Shown here one piece after another: positions 1 to 6,484 of a stretch of 9,356 nucleotides of DNA. Location of the stretch: the NCBI GenBank assembly GCA_026992375.1, contig JALXAF010000007.1, positions 1-9,356 on the forward strand, written 5' to 3'. The first letter of the stretch is position 1. Every line of letters starts with the position of its first letter. The position numbers were made by a program, and so were the translations under genes. Source of the DNA: Anaerolineae bacterium. Its GTDB lineage: Bacteria; Chloroflexota; Anaerolineae; J102. The notes below the pieces were generated by a model that did no database searches, was not told the DNA's origin, and saw only the letters and a program-made list of their open reading frames with translations.

Positions 1-1560
1 ATCATCCTGGTGGATGCGGGCCTGATGTTCCCGGAGGAGGACATGCCGGGCATCGACATCGTCATCCCCGACATCAGTTATCTGACCGACAACGCCGATA
101 AACTCCAGGCCATCCTCCTCACCCACGGGCATGAGGATCACATCGGGGCGCTGCCCTTTTTGTTGCAGCAAGTGCAAGCGCCCGTTTACAGCGCTGCGCT
201 TACCCTGGGGCTGGTGCGCAACAAGCTCAAGGAGCACAAGCTGCACGAGAAGGCCGATCTGCGCGTCATCGACGAGAACAGCCGTCTGACCATCGGCCCC
301 TTCGAGATCGAATTCATCCACCTCTGCCACTCCATCCCCGACGCGCTGGCCGTGGCCCTGCACACGCCGGTGGGAACCATCCTGCACGTCTCCGATTTCA
401 AATTCGATCAGAATCCGGTGGACGGTCGTCTGACCGATGAGGCCAAGCTGAAGCGATTGGGCGAGGCGGGCGTGCGCTTGCTGCTCTCCGATTCCACCAA
501 CGCCGAGACCGCGGGGTTCACGCCCTCGGAAAAGGAGTTGGAGAAGACGCTGGATGAGATCATCGGCAATGCGCCCGGACGGGTGATCCTCGCAACCTTC
601 GCCTCCAATATCTCGCGCGTGCAGCAGGTCATCAATGTGGCTAATCGACACGGGCGCAAGGTGGGCGTCACCGGTCGCAGCATGATCCAGAACACCCGCA
701 TGGCCACCGAACTGGGCTATCTCAAGCCGCCGCCCGGCGGCCTGCTCACGCCCGACAAGATGAACCATCTGCCGCCCAATCAGGTGGTGGTCATCTGCAC
801 GGGCAGCCAGGGCGAACCCACCAGCGCGCTGGTGCGGATGAGCCGCGGGGAGTACCGTCATCTGCACATCGGCAAGGGCGATACGGTCATCGTCAGCGCC
901 ACGCCCATCCCGGGCAACGAGAAGATGATCCAGCGCACCCTGGACAACCTGTTCCGCCTGGGCGCGGACGTCTTCTACGACGAGCTGTGGGACGTGCATG
1001 TCAGCGGACATGGCAGCCGTCAGGACCTGAAGAAGCTCATCGAGCTGGTGCAGCCGGAGTATTTCATTCCCATCCACGGCGAATATCGCCAACTGGTGCA
1101 TCATGCGCGCCTGGCCCGCGAAGCGGGCGTGCCCGAGGATCACATCTTCATCATCGAGGATGGTCAGTGCATGGCCGTCACGCCCGATGGCGTCATGCCG
1201 GGCGACGCCATCGACAGCGGGCGGGTGTTCGTGGATGGCTCGGGCGTGGGCGACATCGGCGCGGCGGTGCTGCGAGAACGGCGACGCCTCTCGCAGGACG
1301 GCTTTCTCGCTGTGGCCATCGGGCTGGATGAGGAAACGGGCGAGGTGATTTTCGGGCCGGAGCTTCTCACGCGCGGCTTCATCTACATGGATGAGTCGGA
1401 GGCGTTTTTGGATGAGGCCCGCGAACTGGTCTGGGATGTGCTCGATGAATATGACGACACCGCTCAGGTCATCAAATATCTCAAAAAGCGCCTGGCCGAT
1501 TTTTGCTACAAAGAGACCCGTCGTCGCCCCATGATTTTGCCCCTAGTGGTGGAGGTTTAG
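1..1560 (+). CDS. rnj: Ribonuclease J, 5' end cut by the window
   Basis: Metallo-beta-lactamase/beta-CASP ribonuclease that acts as a 5'-3' exonuclease and endonuclease in cytoplasmic mRNA turnover and rRNA maturation. The frame is open from base 1 with family-like residues before the first possible start (GTG at 10), so the true start lies upstream; roughly 35 residues are probably missing. 519 residues are visible. The zinc motif HGHEDH is at 124-141. It is followed by LCHSIPD and the SDFKFD aspartate region, the beta-CASP motif A region (SDSTNAE), SGHGS, and PIHGEY at 1069-1086, which supplies the C-terminal metal-binding His. The C-terminal domain typical of RNase J (about the last 110 residues) is intact up to the TAG stop. 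All expected catalytic motifs are present. J1 and J2 paralogues cannot be told apart here. The repeat A hairpin begins on the very next base and may serve as its transcript end. Confidence 0.95.
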   Translation: MILVDAGLMFPEEDMPGIDIVIPDISYLTDNADKLQAILLTHGHEDHIGALPFLLQQVQAPVYSAALTLGLVRNKLKEHKLHEKADLRVIDENSRLTIGPFEIEFIHLCHSIPDALAVALHTPVGTILHVSDFKFDQNPVDGRLTDEAKLKRLGEAGVRLLLSDSTNAETAGFTPSEKELEKTLDEIIGNAPGRVILATFASNISRVQQVINVANRHGRKVGVTGRSMIQNTRMATELGYLKPPPGGLLTPDKMNHLPPNQVVVICTGSQGEPTSALVRMSRGEYRHLHIGKGDTVIVSATPIPGNEKMIQRTLDNLFRLGADVFYDELWDVHVSGHGSRQDLKKLIELVQPEYFIPIHGEYRQLVHHARLAREAGVPEDHIFIIEDGQCMAVTPDGVMPGDAIDSGRVFVDGSGVGDIGAAVLRERRRLSQDGFLAVAIGLDEETGEVIFGPELLTRGFIYMDESEAFLDEARELVWDVLDEYDDTAQVIKYLKKRLADFCYKETRRRPMILPLVVEV

Positions 1561-1721
1561 AATGCGTAATGCGTAATTCGTGAGGTCGTTACGCATCACG
1601 CATTACAACTCTCACGTCATTTCGAAGGAGCGCAGCGACCGAAGGGTGCGACGCACTTCCCACCGGTCTCAAGCGCGTCGCACCTGGGAGATTTCTCCTT
1701 CCTGCGGTCGTCGGGATGACG
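1561..1721 (+). repeat. Repeat A, copy 1 (two-hairpin palindromic repeat)
   Basis: It fills the gap between the convergent ends of rnj and the aminotransferase. Hairpin 1 pairs 1561-1576 with 1589-1604 (15 of 16 bases, 12-base loop) and is made of repeated AATGCGT units. A linker containing CGTCATTTCGA follows (1615-1625), then GGAGCGCAGCGACC. Hairpin 2 pairs 1644-1658 with 1671-1685 (13 of 15, 12-base loop). The remaining part ends in ATGACG at 1716-1721, the inverted complement of CGTCAT at 1615-1620. A second copy lies at 6281-6410 in inverted orientation. No protein gene is supported here. Hairpin 1 begins directly after the rnj stop and could end its transcript, but no T-tract follows. 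Confidence 0.85.
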
Positions 1722-1737
1722 CAGCCAAAGGGCCGCG

Positions 1738-2559
1738 TCATCCGCCCATCTCTTTTTGCTCCCAAGCTCGATAAGCCTCGTGCAACTGGCGGGTGATGGG
1801 CCCGGGCGGGCCGATTTCCGCATCGCCCACCTGGCGCACGGGCAGCACCCCGCGCCGGGTGGAGGTGAGAAAGACTTCGTTCCAGCGGGGAATGTCGCGT
1901 GCGGGCAGGTGTCGGCGCTGGAAGGGGATACCCAACTCTCGGGCCAGGGCCATGACCCGCCGCATCACCGTGCCCTCCAGAACCACGCCCATGGGCGGCG
2001 CGGCCAGCACGCCATCCTGCACGATAAAGACGTTGCAATTCGAGCCTTCGGTCACGCGTCCGTCTCTATCCACCAGCAACGCGTCATGCACGCCCGCGGC
2101 CCGGGCCGCCTTGCGCGCCAGTCCCGGCACCAGGGTGTTGAAGGATTTGACCAGGGGCATGGCCCGTTCGCCATGATAGAGGATGACCGGCACGCCGCGG
2201 GCGTAGTCTTCGGGCGAGGGCGCGGCGTAGCTCATCTCGTAGAGAAACACGTCCGCTTGCTCATTGCCCAGATCCATGACCAACACCCGCACCAGGCCAT
2301 CGGGTGCATTCACCGAGACAATCTCATGCGCCCAGGCCGCCAGTTCATCCAGATTCGGTTCGAGCCGCAACTGGGCGCCTTCTGACGATTGCAGCAATCG
2401 GGCCAGGTGCTCTTGCAGGGCCACATAACGCCCATTTTTCACCAGAATCGTCTCATAAACGCCCAGCGCGCCCACCAGCGAGGGGGTGAACACCGGAAAA
2501 CAAGCCTCTTCCTTCGGGATTATCTTGCCGTTGTGCAAGATGTGCTGATAAATGGTCAT
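1738..2559 (-). CDS. Class IV PLP-dependent aminotransferase (branched-chain/D-amino-acid aminotransferase or aminodeoxychorismate lyase type)
   Basis: 273-residue cytoplasmic fold-type IV PLP enzyme, a normal length for this superfamily. GVYETI (33-38) matches the N-terminal active-site segment of the D-amino-acid aminotransferase/aminodeoxychorismate lyase side of the family. Lys138, in the context LVKSFNTL, is the expected Schiff-base lysine. DGRVTEGSNCNVF (166-178) is the hallmark segment, with Glu171 expected to contact the pyridine nitrogen. TSTRRGVLPV (232-241) is the C-terminal phosphate/substrate loop. The start is fixed by a strong AGGAGG eight bases upstream of ATG. A TATAAT promoter and a palindrome lie upstream. 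The gene stands alone, convergent with rnj and divergent from the methyltransferase, so context does not indicate a pathway. IlvE, Dat and PabC functions cannot be separated by eye, so no symbol is given. Confidence 0.9.
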   Translation of the reverse strand: MTIYQHILHNGKIIPKEEACFPVFTPSLVGALGVYETILVKNGRYVALQEHLARLLQSSEGAQLRLEPNLDELAAWAHEIVSVNAPDGLVRVLVMDLGNEQADVFLYEMSYAAPSPEDYARGVPVILYHGERAMPLVKSFNTLVPGLARKAARAAGVHDALLVDRDGRVTEGSNCNVFIVQDGVLAAPPMGVVLEGTVMRRVMALARELGIPFQRRHLPARDIPRWNEVFLTSTRRGVLPVRQVGDAEIGPPGPITRQLHEAYRAWEQKEMGG

Positions 2560-2567
2560 GGAATGAA

Positions 2568-2573
2568 CCTCCT
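2568..2573 (-). promoter_or_regulatory. Strong Shine-Dalgarno of the aminotransferase
   Basis: AGGAGG on the minus strand, eight bases before the ATG at 2559. It settles the start codon of the aminotransferase. It is the only clear Shine-Dalgarno in the window; the methyltransferase, AOR and ftsK starts lack one. Confidence 0.85.
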
Positions 2574-2603
2574 GGGCTGGATGGCTGTGTCTGAAAAAAG
2601 GGG

Positions 2604-2618
2604 ATGCAATTATTGCAT
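2604..2618. promoter_or_regulatory. Operator-like palindrome in the aminotransferase leader
   Basis: ATGCAA (2604-2609), three bases, then TTGCAT (2613-2618): a perfect 6-bp inverted repeat. It lies between the predicted transcription start (about 2627) and the Shine-Dalgarno, where a bound repressor would block the gene. This AT-rich symmetrical site differs from the GC-rich hairpin repeats nearby. The regulator is unknown, and a chance palindrome cannot be excluded. Confidence 0.4.
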
Positions 2619-2633
2619 TCCCGTCTCACTCTC

Positions 2634-2664
2634 ATTATACTGCTAATCGCTGGCTATTTTCCAA
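2634..2664 (-). promoter_or_regulatory. Predicted housekeeping-sigma promoter of the aminotransferase
   Basis: On the minus strand there is a perfect -10 TATAAT (2634-2639) and a -35-like TTGGAA (2659-2664) with a 19-base spacer, slightly longer than ideal. It gives a leader of about 70 bases before the ATG. The -10 is strong and the -35 is weak. Confidence 0.5.
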
Positions 2665-2798
2665 TTCTCTCGTAATTATGCAGGCCATTGTGTGCAAACG
2701 CCCGACAAAGCAGAGCCGGCCATTTATGCTCCCCACGTCATGCGTAAAACCCTTCGGGGGCGTCCTATTTCGGTTGAAGAAACAGCAACGCCGCCAGC

Positions 2799-2896
2799 GC
2801 CGGGGGATGAAGTCCCCCGGCTAGAAACAGCGCCCCTGCGGGGCTAGCCGGATTCATCCGGCGCTGTTTTGTAGCCCGGCGATGAAGTCGCCGGGC
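2799..2896 (+). repeat. Repeat B, copy 1 (chain of hairpins with TGAAG loops)
   Basis: Four nested or consecutive stems. Stem 1 is 2799-2807 with 2813-2821 (9 bp, loop TGAAG). An outer stem pairs AAACAGCG (2825-2832) with CGCTGTTT (2862-2869); it encloses GCCCC/GGGGC (loop 2837-2839) and GCCGGAT/ATCCGGC (2847-2862). The last stem is 2874-2882 with 2888-2896 (9 bp, loop TGAAG again, but a different stem sequence). A 46-base portion (2800-2845) recurs at 6229-6274 with one difference. The small palindrome GTGGCG-AA-CGCCAC (2901-2914) follows directly. The element lies upstream of the methyltransferase. The 461-base gap 2560-3020 holds this element plus the aminotransferase control signals, and I see no gene in it. 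Confidence 0.85.
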
Positions 2897-3020
2897 GGAC
2901 GTGGCGAACGCCACTATGGCGATTTGTTTTGTGAACATTCATCATGCGGCCAAAACGCCCGACTGGCCCCAACTCATTTGGGACGCACCTTTTCCAATCC
3001 CACTCACCTCTAACCCGATT

Positions 3021-3890
3021 ATGACCACATTGACAGGAACCGGCGAAGCGCAACGTCCCATCTGGGAAAAATATCTCACGGATTACAACGAGGGACTGGG
3101 CCTGGTGTATGAACGCTTTGTCCTCAACGACTTCCTGGAATCATTGCGTCAGCGCTACGCGCTGGAGACGGTGCTGGAAGCGCCTATCTACGGCATGGCG
3201 GGAGTCACCGGCATCAACAGCGCCATGCTGGCCCGCAGCGGCGCTCGCGTCACCCTGGTGGATGACATCCCCGATCGGGCCGAGGCCGTGCGGCGCATCT
3301 GGGGCGAGCTGGGACTAAGCCCCGATCTGCGCGTCATCCCGCCCGATGGCTGGGGCGAACTGCCTTTCGAGGACGACAGCTTCGATCTCTCCTGGAACTG
3401 GGCCGCGCTCTGGTATCTGCCTGACCCCGCAGCCCTGTTGCGAGAGCTCGTGCGCACCAGCCGCAAACTGGTCTTCGTGGCCATGCCCAACAATCTGCAG
3501 GCGGGCTATTGGATGCGCAAGCACGTTCTGGACAAGGATTTCTTCGAGACCGTGGATGAACGCTGGGTGGACATCAACCGCATCCGCTGGCATCTGCGCA
3601 ATGAGGGCGTGGAGATCATCGACAGCGGCGTGCTGGATACGCCCCCCTGGCCCGACACGGTCATGCCCGCCAACGAAGTCTTGCGGCGTCTGGGCGTCCG
3701 CAGCGAGAAGCTGGAGGAGCAGTTCACGGGCGATAGCTGGGAATGGAACACCATGGCCTATTATTTGGGCCAGCAGCCCGATCTCTACGAGCGGGTGATC
3801 AAATACGCCTGGCTGGATCACGCGCCCCTGCCCTGGCGGATTAAGTCGGTTTGGGCACATCACCGCTGGCTGCTGGGCCGGGTGGATTAG
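3021..3890 (+). CDS. Class I SAM-dependent methyltransferase, substrate unknown
   Basis: 289-residue soluble protein. The Rossmann-type methyltransferase core runs from about residue 48 to 160. A motif I-like region (VLEAPIYGMAGVTGINSAML, 51-70) is followed by VTLVDD (78-82), whose acidic residues should bind the SAM ribose. LPFEDDSFDLSWN (114-126) is the post-core motif seen in methyltransferase type 11 proteins. A roughly 125-residue C-terminal part rich in Trp (PPW, WEW, PWRIKSVW) may be the substrate-specific portion. The open frame reaches back to GTG 2901, but I chose ATG 3021: the upstream residues do not resemble the family and start at the edge of repeat B. No Shine-Dalgarno precedes either start, so leaderless translation is possible. 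It stands alone, diverging from the aminotransferase and converging on AOR, and the substrate cannot be deduced. Confidence 0.8.
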   Translation: MTTLTGTGEAQRPIWEKYLTDYNEGLGLVYERFVLNDFLESLRQRYALETVLEAPIYGMAGVTGINSAMLARSGARVTLVDDIPDRAEAVRRIWGELGLSPDLRVIPPDGWGELPFEDDSFDLSWNWAALWYLPDPAALLRELVRTSRKLVFVAMPNNLQAGYWMRKHVLDKDFFETVDERWVDINRIRWHLRNEGVEIIDSGVLDTPPWPDTVMPANEVLRRLGVRSEKLEEQFTGDSWEWNTMAYYLGQQPDLYERVIKYAWLDHAPLPWRIKSVWAHHRWLLGRVD

Positions 3891-3905
3891 ACTTCCGGTT
3901 CTTTT

Positions 3906-4018
3906 GGATTTCAGGGGGTGAGATGCCGGGCAGATTACGAATCCGCCCTGAGAGCTCTCTGTATCCAGCCGGATTCGCAATCCGGCGGGTCTGGTAAAAC
4001 CAATAACCCCTGAAATCC
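3906..4018. repeat. Repeat C: 113-bp element bounded by a 12-bp perfect inverted repeat
   Basis: GGATTTCAGGGG (3906-3917) is the exact inverted complement of 4007-4018. Inside is a perfect hairpin, GCCGGATT (3968-3975) with AATCCGGC (3979-3986). A competing pairing joins CGAATCCG (3938-3945) to CGGATTCG (3970-3977). It lies in the 289-base gap between the convergent ends of the methyltransferase and AOR, where it could act in either direction on transcript ends, but no T-tract flanks it. Its inner stem resembles the GCCGGAT stem of repeat B. The rest of the gap (4019-4136) holds only a short TTTCCC/GGGAAA palindrome at 4031-4045. Confidence 0.65.
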
Positions 4019-4136
4019 TGTTAAGCCAGATTTCCCCAGGGGAAAGAAAATGCGGGCGAGTGCGGACGAATGGAGTAACCCAATGTCCCCGCCGCACGCC
4101 CGCGGTGAAAACAGATGGAAGACCGAGGCGAAAGAC

Positions 4137-4169
4137 CGGAAAGCGCGCGCGCCCGTCTCCAGCTTTCCG
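4137..4169 (-). terminator. Possible terminator hairpin after AOR
   Basis: CGGAAAGC (4137-4144) pairs perfectly with GCTTTCCG (4162-4169) around a 17-base GC-rich loop, starting about ten bases past the AOR stop. No long T-run follows on the minus strand, only a mildly T-rich stretch. It may instead be a 3'-end-stabilising stem. Confidence 0.3.
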
Positions 4170-4179
4170 CCCCTCGTTG

Positions 4180-6024
4180 TCACGCCAGGTTCAGGGCTTG
4201 CAGACGCTCGGGCCTGGGGCTCCCTTCGTCATCCCAGCCGCGCAGCTCATAATAGACCGGCAGCATGAGATCGAGATCGGGCAGGTTGCCGGCGGCGCTG
4301 CCATCGGGCCTGGGGTCCTTCAGCAGGCGTTTGGGCAGGATGTCGTCCTGGCGGGAGACGCCGAAACGGTTGTTGATGAGCCGCTTGAGCTGGAAGAGCT
4401 TCTCGCCCATGCGGATGAAGTCCTCTGGTCGCCAATCCCATCCCATAGCTGAATTGACGATCTCGGCCAGGCGCTCCGGCCCCACCTTGCCCTTGGCGAT
4501 GAATTTGCACAGCCCCAGGGGATTGTAAACCGAGAAATAATTCTGGAAATCGTAGGCCATCTTCGCGGCCGCGGGATTGGATTTCAGACGGGGGACGATC
4601 TCGGGATAGCCCAAATCGGGCAGGGTGAGCCCGTAGCCGTTCCAGTATGAGAGGGCCTCCAGATGGCAGCCGCCGCGGTTGGCGGTGGCGTAGTTCACGG
4701 CCATGCTCACAAAACCGCGGGGATCGTGATAAGCAACCTCCATGCCCTTGCTGTGCACCGCGAAATCCTCTGCGCCGCCGCCCAGCTTTTGGGCCGCGGC
4801 CCGCGAGCCCTCGGCCAGCAGATCGCCAATGCCCTCACGGGCGGCAATCTGACGGACGAGCTCCAGGACGACGTCGGGATCGCCAAAGGTGAGGGCCAGA
4901 CCGCCCGTGTCTTCATCGGTGATGAGCCCTTTTTCATAAGCCTCCATGGCGAAAGCGATGGTGGAGGAGGTGGAGATGGTGTCTAACCCCATGTTGTTGC
5001 ACATGCTGTTGGCCAGCATTCCCGCCTCCATGTTCTCATTCAGAACATTGCCGTAAAATCCGGCCATGGTCTCGTATTCCACGCCCTCGCCCCGGGGCGT
5101 CTTGTAGGGGCCTTCGGGCGCTTCCACTTCTTTGCCGCAGCCGATAGGGCAGGAGAAGCAGTGGGTGTGGCGCACCAGATGCTTTTCATACAGCACAGCG
5201 CCGGTGAGCTCCGCAGCCCTGGGCCAAGTCCCCAGCCGCCAGTTTTTCAGGGCAAGATCGCCGTACTCCTCGGTGGCCTGAAAGCCGCCCGCGGTGCCCA
5301 GCAGGCTCATGCCCGTGGAATTTTCCTTGATGTACTTGTTCTGCTCCTTGACCGTGGCCAAAAAACGCTTGCGATCGGGGTAATCTGGCCGTTTTTTGCC
5401 CCGCACAGCAATGCCTTTCAGCTTCTTGCTGCCCAGGATCGCGCCCATGCCCCCGCGACCAGCGATGCGCACGTAGTGAGAAGGCCCCACCGGGACGCCC
5501 GCCATCTTCACCAGATTTTCGCCCGCCGTGCCAATGCCCGCCACCTGAGCCTTGGGGTCGGTCTCGGCGATGATGGCGTCGCCCGCCTCGAACCAGTCCT
5601 TGCCCCAAAGATGGGACGCGTCCCGGAATTCGATATCACCCGTGAGCCCATTGATGAAGAGATAAACGGGCGTCTCGGACGCGCCGGTGATGACCATGCC
5701 ATCATAGCCCGCGAAGCGCAGCTCCGCGCCCCAGTGATGCCCCACATTGGACTCGTTCCAGATGCCCGTCAGGGGCGAACGCCCGCAAAAAGAGGTGCGG
5801 GATGCAGTGGGCGCAAATGTGCCCACCAGCAGGCCGTTGAAGATGTAGATGGAAGCGTTGGGATGCAGCGGGGCCAGGTCGGGGTCCATTTCTTGGTGGA
5901 AGAGATGGGCGGCGTAGCCGGAGCCCAGCAGCCATTGCTGCACATCCGCCTCGGAGATGGTTTCCTCCTGCCACGTGCGGTTGCTGAGATCGATGCGAAG
6001 GTATTTGCCTGCGTAGACGCTCAT
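4180..6024 (-). CDS. Aldehyde ferredoxin oxidoreductase family protein (tungsten-bis-pterin, 4Fe-4S)
   Basis: 614-residue cytoplasmic enzyme, full length for the AOR family, which oxidises aldehydes to carboxylates with ferredoxin as electron acceptor. The N-terminal domain opens typically (YAGKYLRIDLS). RTSFCGRSPLTG (76-87) and AGRGGMGAILGSKKLKG (188-204) are pterin/cofactor contacts. The 4Fe-4S ligands are C289, C292 and C296 (CFSCPIGC) plus C506 in PLGLC. NRGGCH (449-454) holds the expected active-site His, and an acidic partner is likely in EYETM (316-320). In both pterin motifs (DxxGLD and DxxGLC in the Pyrococcus enzyme) the first residue is Asn here (N343, N501). No MoaD, ferredoxin, transporter or cofactor gene adjoins it. 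There is no clear Shine-Dalgarno, but the ATG matches the family N-terminus. Substrate class (AOR, FOR or other) is not decidable, so I give no symbol. Confidence 0.93.
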   Translation of the reverse strand: MSVYAGKYLRIDLSNRTWQEETISEADVQQWLLGSGYAAHLFHQEMDPDLAPLHPNASIYIFNGLLVGTFAPTASRTSFCGRSPLTGIWNESNVGHHWGAELRFAGYDGMVITGASETPVYLFINGLTGDIEFRDASHLWGKDWFEAGDAIIAETDPKAQVAGIGTAGENLVKMAGVPVGPSHYVRIAGRGGMGAILGSKKLKGIAVRGKKRPDYPDRKRFLATVKEQNKYIKENSTGMSLLGTAGGFQATEEYGDLALKNWRLGTWPRAAELTGAVLYEKHLVRHTHCFSCPIGCGKEVEAPEGPYKTPRGEGVEYETMAGFYGNVLNENMEAGMLANSMCNNMGLDTISTSSTIAFAMEAYEKGLITDEDTGGLALTFGDPDVVLELVRQIAAREGIGDLLAEGSRAAAQKLGGGAEDFAVHSKGMEVAYHDPRGFVSMAVNYATANRGGCHLEALSYWNGYGLTLPDLGYPEIVPRLKSNPAAAKMAYDFQNYFSVYNPLGLCKFIAKGKVGPERLAEIVNSAMGWDWRPEDFIRMGEKLFQLKRLINNRFGVSRQDDILPKRLLKDPRPDGSAAGNLPDLDLMLPVYYELRGWDDEGSPRPERLQALNLA

Positions 6025-6153
6025 GGGTATCGTTTTTGGGAAGAGAGATTGTGAGATTGGAAGATCGATGGGGTTTATTTTACTTGGCGGACAGGCTCAT
6101 CTGCAAGTGTTGGCGCAACCCCGGCCAGAACGTTTTCAAGCGCCGCGGCTCGC

Positions 6154-6182
6154 ATTATCCCGTTTTTGATGAACATTGACAA
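6154..6182 (-). promoter_or_regulatory. Predicted promoter of the AOR gene
   Basis: Minus-strand -35 TTGTCA (6177-6182) and -10 GATAAT (6154-6159), each 5 of 6 to consensus, with a 17-base spacer. It predicts a leader of about 120 bases whose 5' end could form the stem GGCGC/GCGCC (6140-6144 with 6112-6116 on the plus strand). A weaker alternative sits closer to the gene: TTGCAG (6101-6106) and TAAAAT (6077-6082), spacer 18. Confidence 0.5.
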
Positions 6183-6228
6183 AATAATCAGGTTATAGGT
6201 TCGGGGCGCTTCTCGCTTGCCGCTAGCA

Positions 6229-6282
6229 CCGGGGGATGAAGTCCCCCGGCTAGAAACAGCGCCCCTACGGGGCTGGTTCTAG
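6229..6282 (+). repeat. Repeat B, copy 2 (shortened)
   Basis: 6229-6274 matches 2800-2845 at 45 of 46 bases in the same orientation. The single change (TGC to TAC) falls in a hairpin loop. Stem 6229-6236 with 6242-6249 keeps the TGAAG loop. The later stems of copy 1 are missing; instead CTAGAA (6250-6255) pairs with TTCTAG (6277-6282) around the GCCCC/GGGGC hairpin. It runs straight into repeat A copy 2. Confidence 0.85.
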
Positions 6283-6410
6283 GTGCGACGCACTTGGAGC
6301 CTGCGGTAAGTGCGTCACACCTTTGGTCGCTGCGCTCCCTCGAAATGACGTAGGAGAGACGTAATGCGTGATACGTGGTGCGTGACGACCTCACGCATTA
6401 CGCATCACGC
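6281..6410 (-). repeat. Repeat A, copy 2 (inverted relative to copy 1)
   Basis: Read on the minus strand it follows the same order as 1561-1685. A hairpin pairs 6366-6385 with 6391-6410 (17 of 20 bases, loop CGACC). The linker CGTCATTTCGAGGGAGCGCA follows, then a hairpin of 6281-6295 with 6308-6322 (14 of 15, 12-base loop). The terminal ATGACG part of copy 1 is absent. The 460-base gap 6025-6484 holds the AOR promoter, both repeats, and at 6429-6465 a loose palindrome after the ftsK stop; I see no gene in it. Confidence 0.85.
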
Positions 6411-6484
6411 TCGTTGCAGACTCGCCCGACGCTGGTTTTGCCAACCTTCAGCAATTAGCAAGCGTTCTATTTTCGGAGCAGCTT

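Noticed and set aside
1756..2385. 209-codon open frame on the plus strand
   Set aside because: It is the shadow of the aminotransferase, which has motifs, a Shine-Dalgarno and a promoter.
2799..2896. Repeat B as a CRISPR array
   Set aside because: There is no series of equal direct repeats with unique spacers; the units are hairpins with differing stems.
2901..3020. 40-residue N-terminal extension of the methyltransferase from GTG 2901
   Set aside because: It starts inside a palindrome at the edge of repeat B, has no Shine-Dalgarno, and its residues do not look like the family.
3315..4097. 260-codon open frame on the minus strand
   Set aside because: It lies mostly opposite the methyltransferase coding sequence and runs through repeat C; no family resemblance.
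3826..4625. Two matches to the E. coli FtsK polarity octamer GGGNAGGG (minus strand 3826-3833, plus strand 4618-4625)
   Set aside because: They point in opposite directions, lie within coding sequence, and about this many are expected by chance in a GC-rich window. The polarity sequence of this organism is unknown.
5161..6054. 297-codon open frame on the plus strand
   Set aside because: It is antisense to the well-supported AOR gene and has no recognisable domain.
6177..6205. Plus-strand TTGACA followed by TTATAG
   Set aside because: The spacer is only about 11 bases and no plus-strand gene lies downstream. The minus-strand reading gives a properly spaced promoter facing AOR.
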